Positions 37,455 through 48,935 are shown, counted from the stretch's first letter. The stretch: DNA of 64,000 bases from Cylicocyclus nassatus (GCA_958299035.1 CATQJL010000305.1:75670792-75734791), one strand, 5' to 3'. Notes: generated by a model from the letters alone, not told the origin. Numbers and translations: made by a program.

Positions 37455-38814
37455 CAATACCGCTCACATTTTTTGAAAAATAGACGCGAATGTATGGACA
37501 TGTATGGACATGTACGGACATGTCCATACATGTATGGACATGTCCATACATCAGCGTCGCGTGGCCATACCTTGCTTCAGAGTGGACGAATTCTGAATTC
37601 AAAGCCACCATTCGATTCAGCTCGGCGCGGAGAAAATTTGTTCTGCAGAGGTCCTTTCGCGAATATGTGGAGCAACGCCTACCCAACATAGAAGATTTAC
37701 TGAGTACTATCCGATACTACTGTTTTTGTAGATTATTGTGCGCTAGAAAATAGGCTCAGACTTCTTTCCAAAGGAGATAGAAGCGCTGGTGAATTTTGGA
37801 AAAATCACACGTTAAATTCTACTCGCCATAACTTCCTTCGGAATAAGTATATTTCGAATCCGAAAGCAGCGCTTTGCTCAGCTCATCAAATCTTCCTATA
37901 TACAGCATGTCCTTGATATTTCGATTTCAGTATTCTTGAATCTTTCTGAGGACGTCTTTTCGCGGAGGTATAAAGCAGCGAGCATTGTTCCGAGTACATT
38001 CCAGCGAGGATCTTTCGATAGCACTTTTTCTGTAGATTATGATGTGCTAAATAGTAGCCGCAGGTTTCTTTTCAAGGAAATAGAACGGCTGGTGAATTGT
38101 GGAAAAATCTTGTCGTCCCAAATTCTACTCGCCATAACCGCAGGATACGAAGCTATCTTGCTAAGCAGATGTGAGCTTCGAAATCAGCAGGTCGAATAAC
38201 CTCTGTGAGCAAGTTTTCCGATATGTTCGGGTTATTCCATTTTTTCTCGTTTTACGCTCCAGAAGCTCGCCGATGGACTTTGGTCAAAATGTTGATGCTC
38301 CTGAATTGTAAGGAAACTTCGCTTATAGAGGTTTTCGAATACGCTCTTTACGAAAATTGTGGTCTTTGAGGATTACAGGGTCTTTTTGGAGAGATGCGGT
38401 GGGGTGACTGTAACTTCATCACAAAAGTGCGTAAATTTGGCCGCACTTCTCGCGTATCTTTCAGAAACCTTGCCTGCTTGCTTTTCTATGTCAAAGTTGA
38501 TGGGAACTGTGCTATCGAATGGTGCATGACACAGACTCCAGTCTACAAAATTCGCCGAGTTACGAGCCTACGAAAACACGTCCTCATGAATTTTGCCCAA
38601 AATGTAAAGATCGCATATCTCGTCGAAATTCCTCCGTGAGCGCTTGAATTCAGAATTCGTCCACTCTGAAGCGAGGTATGGCCACGCGACGCTGATGTAT
38701 GGACATTTGGGATCAAAAGAGGGTAAATCTCCCAAGGACATGTATGGACATGTATGGACATGTCCGTACATGTCCATACATTCGCGTCTATTTCAAAAAA
38801 TGTGAGCGGTATTG
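37455..38814. mobile_element. Element with long inverted repeats of ACATGTATGG units, TA-flanked
   Basis: Arms of about 190 bp (37455-37620 and 38646-38814) start CAATACCGCTCACATTTTTT and contain tandem CATGTATGGA/TCCATACATG units, then CAGCGTCGCGTGGCCATACC. TA flanks both ends. The 1-kb core has an internal duplication (about 37716-37835 and 38015-38145, both ending ATTCTACTCGCCATAAC). A plus-strand frame at 37936-38199 (FLFKEIERLVNCGKI) is not recognised. A DNA transposon of the long-TIR kind is likely. Confidence 0.7.
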
Positions 38815-39077
38815 TATGAACTCGGCCTCCAAACACCCCCACTCAAAAAGGAGTAAATCGGCGCACAAATCACTAGGGCATTGAGAATCCGGCCCAATCT
38901 TTCTCGAAGCCCCCCCCCCCCCTCCCTTCAACGAAATTTCCCTACACCATAACACGTTTTCACATGGCAGGCACAACTGAGAGTATACTATTTGTCTCCT
39001 TAACGCTTTGTCCACAGCTCTCACAAAATAATTTCAAAAAAGGAACCTTGGGAGATTTACCCTCTTTTGATCCCAAA
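38706..39077. repeat. Perfect 32-bp inverted pair 308 bp apart
   Basis: TTTGGGATCAAAAGAGGGTA continuing to 38737 recurs exactly inverted at 39046-39077. The left copy interrupts the right arm of the 37455-38814 element; the matching position of the left arm has no such insert. Confidence 0.85.
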
Positions 39078-39483
39078 TTCAGAATCTGCGCTGTGAAAAA
39101 TGATTACAAAAAATAGTGGGCGAGAATTTGCCCGGACGCTGCCTTTGGTGGAAAAACTTGGTCTTGTCGTTGGCTGTAGTCCATTGGTACAGACCTTCAT
39201 AGCACAGAGTACAGACTAAGTTTCGGCGAACTTAGTCTCTTCAGAGTCCGTAAAGTCGAAGACACATGAGTAAACTATCCCAAACAAAAAACTTGGTTTT
39301 TTTTTCAACATATCACCTTGAGCAAGCTCGTATTTGTGCACGTTGGTCGCGTAACAACTTGTTAAGGGGATGCGTATGAGCATAAACATGTACGGAGAAA
39401 AAAAACTCAAATTAACCGAAATATTTAGCTTTTTTGAATGAACAACCATAAAATTGTATTGAGCAATATGCCTGTTTGATATT

Positions 39484-39940
39484 TACCGTAATTTCCAGAG
39501 TATAAGGCGCATTTTTGTGCACCGCGGGAGGGCTCATTTGCGACGCCGCGAGCGACGTGCAACGTCGCGAAGGCCGCCAAGTGCTGACTTTTCAAAACTT
39601 TTGTACTTCTCTTTTCTTCTTCTTTTTTTCTACTTCTCTTTTCTACTTTTTGTACTTCTCTTTCTATTTCTTCTTAAACTCTTCTTCCTCCCCTGGTGGT
39701 TTCTACATGAGTATTGTCGGCTATCCAGGCATCCCAAAGCTTCCGCAAATTATTCCTGAAAGGCTTATTGACAGATACATCAAGAGGTTGCGGATATTTC
39801 GTTAATACTTTCTGTTAATACTCATCCCCTAGTGGGGAACGGCCGAACCTTGGGTGCAACTCTTAAGCGCATTTGTCGCGGTTTCGCGCGCGGCAGGTGC
39901 GCCTTACATAGGTAAGCCATATACTCCTGAAATTAGGGTA
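39484..39940. repeat. MITE with TACCGTAATTTCC ends
   Basis: The left end TACCGTAATTTCCAGAGTAT, then AAGGCGCA, pairs with the inverse of the right end (TACCCTAATTTCAGGAGTAT, then AAGGCGCA a little further in). The core is pyrimidine-rich. I saw no transposase. Confidence 0.65.
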
Positions 39941-41570
39941 ATCGGTTCAATTTGACTTTCCAAAGACTAAACTTTTTGACGATTTTAGTAAGAAGCGTAG
40001 GAGTGTAAACGAAGTTTATGCAAGTAGTTTATGCGGTCCGTTAATAGCACGAAGAAATAATATTCAACGATTTGAGAGGTGTAGTATGCGAAATGCAATC
40101 AACATGATATTGATACCCGGTAATATCGAAGCAGCGAATCGCCAATCTTAGATACAATTAGTCTTGAAGTTCAAGTGGACCCCTATTAATAGATTTCTCT
40201 TTGCCATTTGGTTACAAAATACAAAAAACTAAACGGTTCGGAACGCACAGGCAATGCTGTCAGCGCAGCCATAGGCGACATACAAAGCTTGGCATTCTTT
40301 GGTATCAATAAAAGGTTAGTCATGTGTGGGATTGGATCCTACCATGATAATCCGTTCTAGTGCCTACAAACTTTGCACGAAACACTAGCTTTGATTGTAG
40401 ATGTACTTTCCAAATATATTTGCTGAAAAGTCTCATCATTTTCATCCGTGATTGCACAAAATCAACTCATGGCAGCTCTGCAAAGGCCTCCAAAGCGTAA
40501 AGATTCTAGAGCTTAATGTTGTCATCTTGAGAAGATTACACTTTTGGATCAATAGCTGGCTAAAGTAAACGCTTCATTTAATGAGAAAATGAAGTGCATT
40601 GATGCGTTTGCACTTTCTATAATTTAGTGGTTAGTACTCCTTCTTCTGCTCTAATTACCACATTTCAACTGCGTTTTAGTAAACTGAAAGTGTTCATTTT
40701 ACATAAAACTAATCTCACGTTTAACTAGGATACGGTTTCTTTTCTACTCAATTGAATACCTGTTGTCAAGAGGCTATAACCATGTGTCCATCCCTGTCAA
40801 TGTCTGTCTTTGAATATTATATATTAGGTCGGTCCGGAGGTCCGTGCCGTTTGGACTTATCCTCAAATCAGTTAAAATAACGATGGAAAAATGAATAGTT
40901 CTCCGAAACGCTCTGATTTCAGCTATCTTTTGGGAGTTTTATTTCAAACTTCCAGAAAAGCTCCGAATAACTCTTGGATAGAGTGAACAAAGTGCAGTAC
41001 AATGAAGTATTTGCGCGCTTTTAATAGCTCCAGTAATTTCAAAATAATTTTTCTGAAAATCTTCACTTTCTGCAAACTCGTAAAGTACAAAACACTAATA
41101 AATACTCGGATTCGGAGTTCCACAAATTGATTTTAGAGCAACTGAGTTTTAATTTTATCAATTTCATCTCGAGTGATTGACGTTTACCGCTTGTACAAAT
41201 TGTGCGGGGGCAGCCTGGGACGTGTTAGAAACGATTGTATTTATCTCGAACCCATCAAATAAAAACGGGAAAATAGCTGCTAGCTCGGATAACACCTAAT
41301 TGCTCGATGTCTGATTTCTATGAGGTTTGGAATGCCTACATATGAATTTGGTAGAATCGAAGCAGTTTCAAAATTTGGAAAAGCTAGCTGTAGATGCCAC
41401 AAAAAATGCGTTGTCTTGCACTTTGTTTACTCTGTTTACCGGTTTACCGGTTTACCGGTAGAATCGAAGCTATAAAATAAAGCTAATCCATAAGCGAATA
41501 AGACTTTCAAAATCATATTGTGTGTTGTTTGTGAGCCGTGACCGAGATTACAATACTTTATCGGCTAACG

Positions 41571-41606
41571 TTTCGGCAGATTGCCTTCTTCAGAGCCTGA
41601 AATGGG
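41571..41606 (-). other. Penelope-tail motif CTGAAGAAGGC..GCCGAAACG
   Basis: About 330 bp downstream of the endonuclease relic, the same strand carries CTCTGAAGAAGGCAATC then TGCCGAAACGTTAGCC. CTGAAGA, a GGC/GCC stem and GAAAC resemble a hammerhead core, but there is an extra A before the stem and no clear stem III. Confidence 0.45.
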
Positions 41607-41935
41607 TAACACTATTAATCAACTCTATTTGACAACTTTTCTGCAGCAAAATGAGCAGTGTCAAGATTTCTGTTGTACCACTAGCTCAGCTGATAGTCGA
41701 TAGCCAAATACTCACCTTTTGAGTTACGCCAACGAGATTTGATGAAGAACGACATGACTACTGACCGCATAAGAAGACCACTATCTTTAGCGGTAGAAGA
41801 ACGAGGCATCGCCTCCGCGCGCTGCTGATCCTTTCGTCCTACTGTTGCGCATCGTGTTGGGACTTGTGGTCCGCGAAGGCGGTGCCTAATTGAGGTGTTC
41901 GTTCCTCCACCCTTATCTATAGCAGAAAACTAGGT

Positions 41936-42150
41936 TCAGAAGAGCTGACCGAGGTAGGGCGCGAGTTCACTTGTGATCGCCAGGCATTCCTCTTTGCGAT
42001 TCATTTTTGGTTTTCGCATAAATCTAAAAAGCTTCTAAACATTTACAAGCTGATGTTTGGATTTCGTACGCCAGGATTTTTTACCGAATTCCCCCGCATT
42101 TCTAAAACAGGTGAATGCCCAGAGGAGTGGATGCGCGACTTATTCCTGAA
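41936..42150 (-). pseudogene. Penelope-like element endonuclease (GIY-YIG) C-terminus, relic
   Basis: On the minus strand, frames broken by one frameshift and two stops read STPLGIHLF, then KILAYEIQTSACKCLEAF, then PKMNRKEECLAITSELAPYL and a terminal stop at 41936. This is the typical end of nematode Penelope-like polyproteins (TPLG.H...ILA.E...ArkTLEAFWI..K.PkMNRKEECl.IT.ELaPYL). The reverse transcriptase part is absent. Confidence 0.75.
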
Positions 42151-43113
42151 GTCCAAGTGTTCCTTGATGCGAATTTTCAAAATTAGCTAAAGGGTGGTAA
42201 TAACAATGAGTTGGAGTACGACCGACGTTAGTAGTGGCCATCAAAAATTCGGAACAAAAACATAACAGTCAGAAAGAGGAAGAGATTCTGCATCGAATAC
42301 CGTTTAGAGCGTTTTTCTATCGATTCTGAGTGATTTGAGCACACGTCTGAAAAACGGCAAGTACTTTAGGACCGACCTAATATGATAAAAGGTTTGGCGA
42401 AAATTTTCAGGCACTTTTGGTTCTTAAAATCATTATAGACATGGTAAAAAATACTAAAAGGCCCATGTCAATCGGCAGTGATGCACATTGACGTTTTTAG
42501 TCAGTTGGTCATATCCGTCAGAATTTTATTTTTTTCCAACCTGAGTGTCTAGAAGTAATAATTGTCGTTTTTCTTATAAAGAACTTAACGATGCTAAAGC
42601 ATTTTAATGCAGAAAATTGCTGCTCTTTCAGTGACAAGCGCCGTTTCTGTAGCAACATAGATGTCGTGAATGTTAAATTTGTTCTATTCTTGTGCCAAAT
42701 GTCCTCGCTCGTTGTTTTCAATTTGTGGTTCGATTTCTAGACTTTGATGGTTTAGACTTTTCGCTTTCTCCCTCGCCTAGCATTCGAAACGTAGAGTTTA
42801 GATGTTTAATCTCGTCATTTCGTAAAGAATCTAATGCTAATTCAACGCAGTATGCTGCGGCCATTCGGATTATTTCCAATCCAAACTATCAAAAATTCTT
42901 GTTGATCGTAACCAAAAAGTAGGAATTGGAATGCATGATAATTTCATATCTATCCCGCCCAAATGAAGTCAAGCAACTGAGATTTACCCGATTCACTCAA
43001 ATATCCATAAACAAAATTTCGTGAGCAACAAATTGTTTTTTCCTTCATTTCTTACCGAGGATAAAAACCAAAAACATTTCGCGGAAATGTTTAGTGATAG
43101 GAGAGAAATAGTA

Positions 43114-44032
43114 TTAGGTTGATGCAAAAGGAATGGCCGATTTGCGAATTCTCACTTTGATGTGCTATAACTTTCTGAAAGATCCACATTTCTGAATGCG
43201 GTAAAGACCTCCAGAAGCAGCAATCCTTTCGCAATACAGCGCATACTTAGTTATACTCAAACCATGAACGGGAAGAGAAATACGGACTAAAAGACAAAAA
43301 AGGTTCTTCTGAGGGAACCTTGTTTTTGACAATTCATAACTTCCTTCAGAGTTTCTTAGTATGAATGAAAAGTGGCCTATCTTGTAGCCGCAAGTCAGAA
43401 GTACAAAACACATTAAAAAGAATTCAAACAAAAAAGTTTGCGAGAAAGAAAAAATTGAAATTTAAAATTTCTCAGTTTTTTCAACATTTTTTCAGTGTGC
43501 CTCAAGGTCCGGAATATAGAATTTTCTGATTTTCTTCGTACTGAACAGCTGGATGTTTTTGCAAAAACTGCTAATAAATGTCCTAGCTCTACGCTTACAG
43601 AATTGAGCAAAGCTTTGGCGACTGACTTCCTCAAAAGAAAATTATGGGTCATAAAATGACCGCAACAGCTACCCATATTTAGGCTCCGATATCTCAGTCT
43701 GGATAGCTTTGAAGAATGCAGTTAAGTATGCATAATGTAGAAAATTTCTATTACATACAATAGCTAAATTTTTGAAGAAATCCCATTGATACGCGCTTGA
43801 ATTCTGGCCGAAAAGTGAGTGCAAAGAAATTCTGAATTTGGATGCAGTTATTTACAGCTTAGTAACTTTATAAGAAATGAGGATGAGAGCCCGTTTCAAG
43901 CACCGTTAGATAGAGCATGAAAACAGCTTTGCGACAATATACTACATCCATTGTAAAGAAGAAGCATTGATGGAAAAAAGTTGCCCTGAAAAAAGGCTTG
44001 GAAAATCGGCCATTTCTTTTGCATCAACCTAA
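43114..44032. mobile_element. Mariner-type element with TTAGGTTGATGCAAAAG ends
   Basis: The inverted ends TTAGGTTGATGCAAAAGGAA and (inverse) TTAGGTTGATGCAAAAGAAA run about 30 bp and have TA outside both. The sequence closely resembles the TTAGGTTGGTGCAAAAG ends of Hsmar1-like mariners. No transposase is recognisable inside. Confidence 0.75.
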
Positions 44033-44399
44033 TAATTAGAAATTTATTTGTTTTAAGTATTATCTGAATAACGGATTGGAATTTTTATGGGAGTATGGTC
44101 GTCAAAATTTAGAATTCCACATTGACGCTTACATAAATATGTTAGGATGTCTTTGGCCTTTTTGAACCTGTCCTCTTGAATTCGTTAAAAATAAACTCAA
44201 TATTGGTGAGCATTCTAATGAGTATCATTTGGTTACATAACCGAATTTTCAGAAATTTATCGTCTTCTCACAAAGTTACAAAGTTTTCCTAAATGGTTAT
44301 ATACTTCTATAAATGGTAATGTGAAAAGCATGTTAATAAATATAAATTTTTACTATTCTCTATGCAATCTGGAATCTTTGATGACACCGAATACCACTG

Positions 44400-44899
44400 N
44401 NNNNNNNNNNNNNNNNNNNNNNNNNNNNNNNNNNNNNNNNNNNNNNNNNNNNNNNNNNNNNNNNNNNNNNNNNNNNNNNNNNNNNNNNNNNNNNNNNNNN
44501 NNNNNNNNNNNNNNNNNNNNNNNNNNNNNNNNNNNNNNNNNNNNNNNNNNNNNNNNNNNNNNNNNNNNNNNNNNNNNNNNNNNNNNNNNNNNNNNNNNNN
44601 NNNNNNNNNNNNNNNNNNNNNNNNNNNNNNNNNNNNNNNNNNNNNNNNNNNNNNNNNNNNNNNNNNNNNNNNNNNNNNNNNNNNNNNNNNNNNNNNNNNN
44701 NNNNNNNNNNNNNNNNNNNNNNNNNNNNNNNNNNNNNNNNNNNNNNNNNNNNNNNNNNNNNNNNNNNNNNNNNNNNNNNNNNNNNNNNNNNNNNNNNNNN
44801 NNNNNNNNNNNNNNNNNNNNNNNNNNNNNNNNNNNNNNNNNNNNNNNNNNNNNNNNNNNNNNNNNNNNNNNNNNNNNNNNNNNNNNNNNNNNNNNNNNN
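44400..44899. other. Assembly gap of 500 N
   Basis: Exactly 500 N, probably a placeholder length. The translated X frames across it are meaningless. Confidence 0.99.
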
Positions 44900-44925
44900 A
44901 AGCAGTGGTATCAACGCAGAGTACT
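44900..44925 (+). other. Residual SMART cDNA primer sequence at gap edge (artefact)
   Basis: The first bases after the gap are AAGCAGTGGTATCAACGCAG followed by AGTACT, the commercial SMART/PCR primer IIA sequence. The last nine bases before the gap (ATACCACTG, 44391-44399) match the reverse complement of its start. This is not native DNA. Confidence 0.93.
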
Positions 44926-45178
44926 ATTCGATATAACCCTAGATCTCCTTATTTCCCTCTGTGTTTCATGTCATTTTCACCCGAAGAATGAGATTAGCTA
45001 AGATTTGGAAGTTTTAAGCGTCTCCAGTTATATCTCGTGATCTGAGTTGGCTTTGATTGTGCAGAATGCTCCACTCAACATTCAGTGGATGTCAGCTGCG
45101 GCTGAATCAGAGTGCTCAGTCCCGAAATTTCTTCCCAGTCATGCACACAAGTTCACTGTCGTATGGCAGTCGTAAGGG

Positions 45179-45527
45179 CTACATTACAGTATTTTCTGTC
45201 GCTTGAAAATCGAGTTTTGTGGTGCAGTGCGTCAATCCTATAGTGAGGTTGGAGTCGTCCGTCAAAATCAGCGATTGCGCAGAGTTTACGAAAGCGCTCT
45301 TCACCTCATCTATCCAGAGGGGTCAGTAGATTCCACGATTATCATTTGAAATGAACAGGAGCTGAAGACTTTTCAAACCAGTTGTTTGTTGGAGCAGATT
45401 GACTCTTGGTGCTTTTGAAAGCAAAAAATGCAGTGATCGCTTCTATTGGAGCAGGATGACAGGCCGTAGGTGTTGCAAATGTTTCATATTTTGGGATATA
45501 ATTGTACAAAAAAAATCTGAGAGTCAA
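45179..45527 (-). other. Unidentified degenerate coding-like segment
   Basis: On the minus strand, 45527-45342 reads PKYETFATPTACHPAP..NNWFEKSSAPVHF-stop. In another frame 45325-45179 reads PLWIDEVKSAFVNSAQ..LTDDSNLTIGLTHC, again ending in a stop. Both are protein-like and adjacent but out of frame, which suggests a decayed gene or element. Family unknown. Confidence 0.25.
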
Positions 45528-45799
45528 CGAATGCGATAGTGATTAGAAAAAGCAGGTGGCTTTATGTTTTTGTCCGGCTTTCAAAAAGGGCTTTTTCGAA
45601 TTTTTTCCTTTTTCTCCGTTCAAACTCAACAAGACTGGAAGCCGTCTTGAGGATTCATGTCAGGCTGACATGCGCACAATACAGCAAAGTTTCAGACAGA
45701 TTCATTGACAGGAACGAAAATTACGACGATTTCTGGTGTGGCTCTATAATTATGTCCAGCACTGTATGTGCCTACTGTATAATGACCAAATGGAGATCC

Positions 45800-46018
45800 G
45801 TAGGGTTTTTCTTCGCAAAAATCCAATTTTCAGGTGGCAAAATTTTTCTCGATTTTGGCTTCAAACTTTACATGGAAGGCGACCTAAACGGAAATTTGGC
45901 GGACATTTTGTAGAGCTTGATCTGCTCTATCGAATGAACCCTAAATATAATATACTAGGAAAACAAAAACAGCTTGAATTATTCAAAGAGGAGTTTACTT
46001 TTGGTACAACCTAATAAA
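45800..46018 (+). repeat. Partial mariner-type element, right end
   Basis: The segment ends TTTTGGTACAACCTAA with TA after it (a mariner-like TIR) and shares TTGTAGAGCTTG..TGCTCTATC with the element at 49045-49889. Its left end may lie in or beyond the gap. Confidence 0.5.
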
Positions 46019-46019
46019 A

Positions 46020-47160
46020 ATCAAAAGTGAAAGTGTGACTTTACTGACCTGTAAGGAATAGCCGTTTGCAATGCATATATGACTTAATCTGCTTTGTATA
46101 TGCCCGTCAGAGAGTAGAAACTAGGTAAAAAGAATTTTGAAAAACACATAAAAAATGCGTCTTTGTCAGTCGAGGTGCCGTGCTACCTGAGCCACCTGAG
46201 GAAGAGCTCAAAAAAGTAAGGAAATGATTTCCTACTTTCTTTTGGTCTTTGTCCTGATTTACATTATTTTTTACAAGGTGGCAATGGCATAGCCAGGATT
46301 TCCATTTGGGGAAGGGGAGGGGACAAAAAAAATTTTTAAAATGAAGATGCGTACCCACGCACAAAAATTTTTTTGGTGACGGCTAAACAATGTTCATTTC
46401 ATATTAATGTATTATTACTGTATCTATTGATTTTATCTGTTCACGTTTATAGGAAAAGTTCATCACTTACAGTAGGTGTGGAGTTACTCAAATAGCGTTG
46501 AGTTTTTCTAAAGCCTGTTGGCTGATTGAATGTGTCAGGCCACTATATCATAACTAACGAAATAATAAGGTATTCAGGAAATTACTCTCGCCCACTCTCA
46601 TTACGACAAAAACAGCCATGCTCTCTTTAGCAAGTCAAAGTTCCAGAACATCGAGTGGTAAAGTCAAACAACAATTGTCTAAAAAGGCAGTAGCACGTTT
46701 GCATACAGTTTTGATAAAGGTTGTCCGGGAAGAGAAGAGTGCTTATAGCAAGCAAATACTGGCCTCAGAAGTAACGTGGAAACAAGAAAGGTAAACTCTA
46801 AAGATGCATGAGGATTGGATTCCATGTTCCAAACCTTACAAACTCCCCCTTGTTGGGACTCCATTATAAGCCCAAACGAAGTTGTTTCTGCTGTTCCTGG
46901 GTCTAATAAATCAACTTATGATAATAAACTGATGAAATGACAATCCGGTTAATCATGACCGATGGAATGACAATCCGGTAATCTTAAGCTTGGTGGGACA
47001 CAAGTCTCTCGTACAGAGTTTCACAATGGAGTGGAAAATAAAGTTATCAAACCGTTCTTATAGGTTTGCGAATCATGAAAATAAGATTGGAGCACTTCTC
47101 CGTAGCTTGTGCCATGTCTACACATTAATTACAATAGCTGTTATAAGTTTTCTAAATAAC
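46020..47160. other. No supported exon; expected place of the srx 3' half
   Basis: A 30-bp direct duplication (GATGRAATGACAATCCGGT units) lies at about 46931-46985. I looked on the minus strand for srx TM5-TM7 exons and found none that read convincingly. Confidence 0.4.
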
Positions 47161-47166
47161 TCTTAC

Positions 47167-48935
47167 CCCAGAAGTAGAGAACGATGTGCAGAAATGAAAT
47201 AATCCAAAATATTCCCAGAATCTGGAATGTCCGTTGTTTTGAGAAGATGTTGCTGAAAAGATGTTGGCATCGAAAGTATAAAAATTCGTCAGTCGTCAGA
47301 ATAACAAATATTATGCAAAAATCATGCAAGTAATGACGGGCAACTATTACAGTTCTCCTTCGTGTTATAGATCCGATAAATCGTTTCCTCAATTCTTATT
47401 GGTTAATTAAAGAGCTCATTTATTTCTGGCACTGAAGCGAGGTAAAATAAGTCATCGCTTTGAATGTAATATCAGATTTTAAGCTTTCCCATTGAGAAAA
47501 AACGTCTTGTAATCTTATATATTTCATAAACGTCTTGTAACCTCATCTTTCTTGTAATCTTCCCGATAGATACCCCGCCATTATATTATAGAATTAATGA
47601 GTCACATTAAAGAAGCAAAAGATCATTGAAAGTGTCGGTTCTAAGAAACTGAATAACACGAGTTGTTCCATTAGCATTCAATCAAGGTTGCCGAAGGGTA
47701 AAGTTCTTCAGTCTATGAATTCTTTTAACTCAAAGTTTTAGGAAATAAAGAGCGCCGTTACAATTCTTGAAAACAGCAATGTTCAGTCGGACAGAAAAAA
47801 CTAATGTGCCTTACTTCGGACCAATGGGAGAAGAAGAAGGTACAGCGCTTGAGATCTAAGCTTTTGCACTTTTGATCTTGAGCGTTATTCACAAGTTTGG
47901 CTAAATCTTAGCTTTTTTGAATAACACTAGTAGGCATAAAGCATTCTAAGAGCTTTTCATGAATAAAGGAAACTAGAAAAGAGCATAAACAAGTGAAGGA
48001 ATATTCCTAGTTATTCCGATGAAAGGCTTAAAACTCGTTAGTCTCGAAATGTAGCCCTGTACCGCACTTAAAGGCAGCGCCCAGGCAAATCTGGACCTAT
48101 AAGGCTCTCTCACGTGGAAAGTAATCTTAAGGTCTAAATAAGACTCTGCCCAAGCGGCAGCTCAGATAGTGCACTCACGGCCAAGATATTGGGCTCCAAA
48201 CGATGCCCCGTAATCTATCCTCATGGATTCGTGGCGCTTTCGCGCGAAGATCCACGCGAAATAGATGTGCCGAGCCACGAATCCATGCGGATACGGTCAC
48301 GGGGCATAGTTTGAAGCCCAATATCTTAGCCGTGTGTGCACTACCTAAACTGCCGGTTGGGCAGTCTTAATTAGGGCCTCTAGATTACTTTCCACATGAG
48401 AGCCCCATAGGTCCAGGTTTGCCTGGACGCTGCCTTTAAGAAAAAGACTCAGTAGTTCTAACTTACTTGTAGTGTATGGGAGTAAGAATAGACAGCAACC
48501 GATTAACTGCTAATTGCAGCTGCCCGTACATAGATGCATACCAAAAAAGCATTGAGAACTGCCCAATTTTCTTTCCAACAAGTGAATCGGTAACCGTTTG
48601 CGGTAGACCGCTGCAAAACATATGCTCCCCTTTTGGACTTAGGATAAAAAAGCAGTGTAACTCACAGTAAAGAAGCAGGAGTAGCCCAAAATAAGAAAGC
48701 TGTCAATAATCCTACATCGGCCAGTAGATGTGAAGCGCAAATGTAGCCGAATGCATGGTGGAACGAAGGTGTGCAATAGATAAGATAGACTACAGTTAGA
48801 TTCATAATTATACCAAACGTACCGATCTGTTGAAGTGATTTGTGAATTATTTACAACCCAGTAGCAAAGCTTACTTACCACCCCCATTATGATGCCAGCA
48901 ATAACTTCGTCGAGACGATCGTCCGTGGCATTCAT
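47167..48935 (-). CDS. srx-type serpentine chemoreceptor, N-terminal part (four exons)
   Basis: Exons 48935-48879, 48826-48666, 48637-48467 and 47252-47167 join in phase. A TTTTCAG acceptor sits 2 nt before the ATG (trans-splice-like). The exons give MNATDDRLDEVIAGIIMG; then GTFGIIMNLTVVYLIY (TM1) with SFHHAFGYICASHLLADVG (TM2); then KKIGQFSMLFWYASMYGQLQ (TM3) with LAVNRLLSILTPIHY; then FSKQRTFQILGIFWIISFLH (TM4). ICASH..A..G, FWYASxY..L and NR(F/L) are hallmarks of the nematode Srx family, orphan chemosensory GPCRs of sensory cilia. The final donor (GTAAGA) has no partner exon that I can find, so TM5-7 are missing: pseudogene, misassembly, or a missed exon. The 1.2-kb third intron holds a fold-back repeat. 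Confidence 0.75.
48067..48440. repeat. Full-length fold-back element, about 374 bp
   Basis: The left arm from CTTAAAGGCAGCGYCCAGGC pairs almost throughout with the right arm in reverse (GGACCTATR..GGCTCTC, GGAAAGTAATCT, AAGATATTGGGC, ATGGATTCGTGGC). The loop is only about 50 bp. It lies in the third srx intron. Confidence 0.8.

Larger units (their letters stand above)
40824..42380. mobile_element. TA-flanked element with TTAGGTCGGTCC ends
   Basis: The left TTAGGTCGGTCCGGAGGTCC and right (inverse) TTAGGTCGGTCCTAAAGTAC are inverted ends with TA outside both. The size suits mariner, but the interior carries Penelope-like sequence (41571-42150) rather than a visible transposase, so it is probably a composite. 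A (GTTTACCG)3 tandem lies at 41433-41460. Confidence 0.65.

Noticed and set aside
37274..38884. Frames with repeated MYGHV/HTCPYM peptides
   Set aside because: They translate the tandem ACATGTATGG units of an inverted-repeat element, not a repeat protein.
39515..39805. Phe/Ser-rich 96-codon frame
   Set aside because: Translation of a pyrimidine-rich MITE core (TTCTTCTTTT..).
44321..45001. Open frames of 184-226 codons across the N gap
   Set aside because: They consist of X from 500 unknown bases; not evidence of coding.
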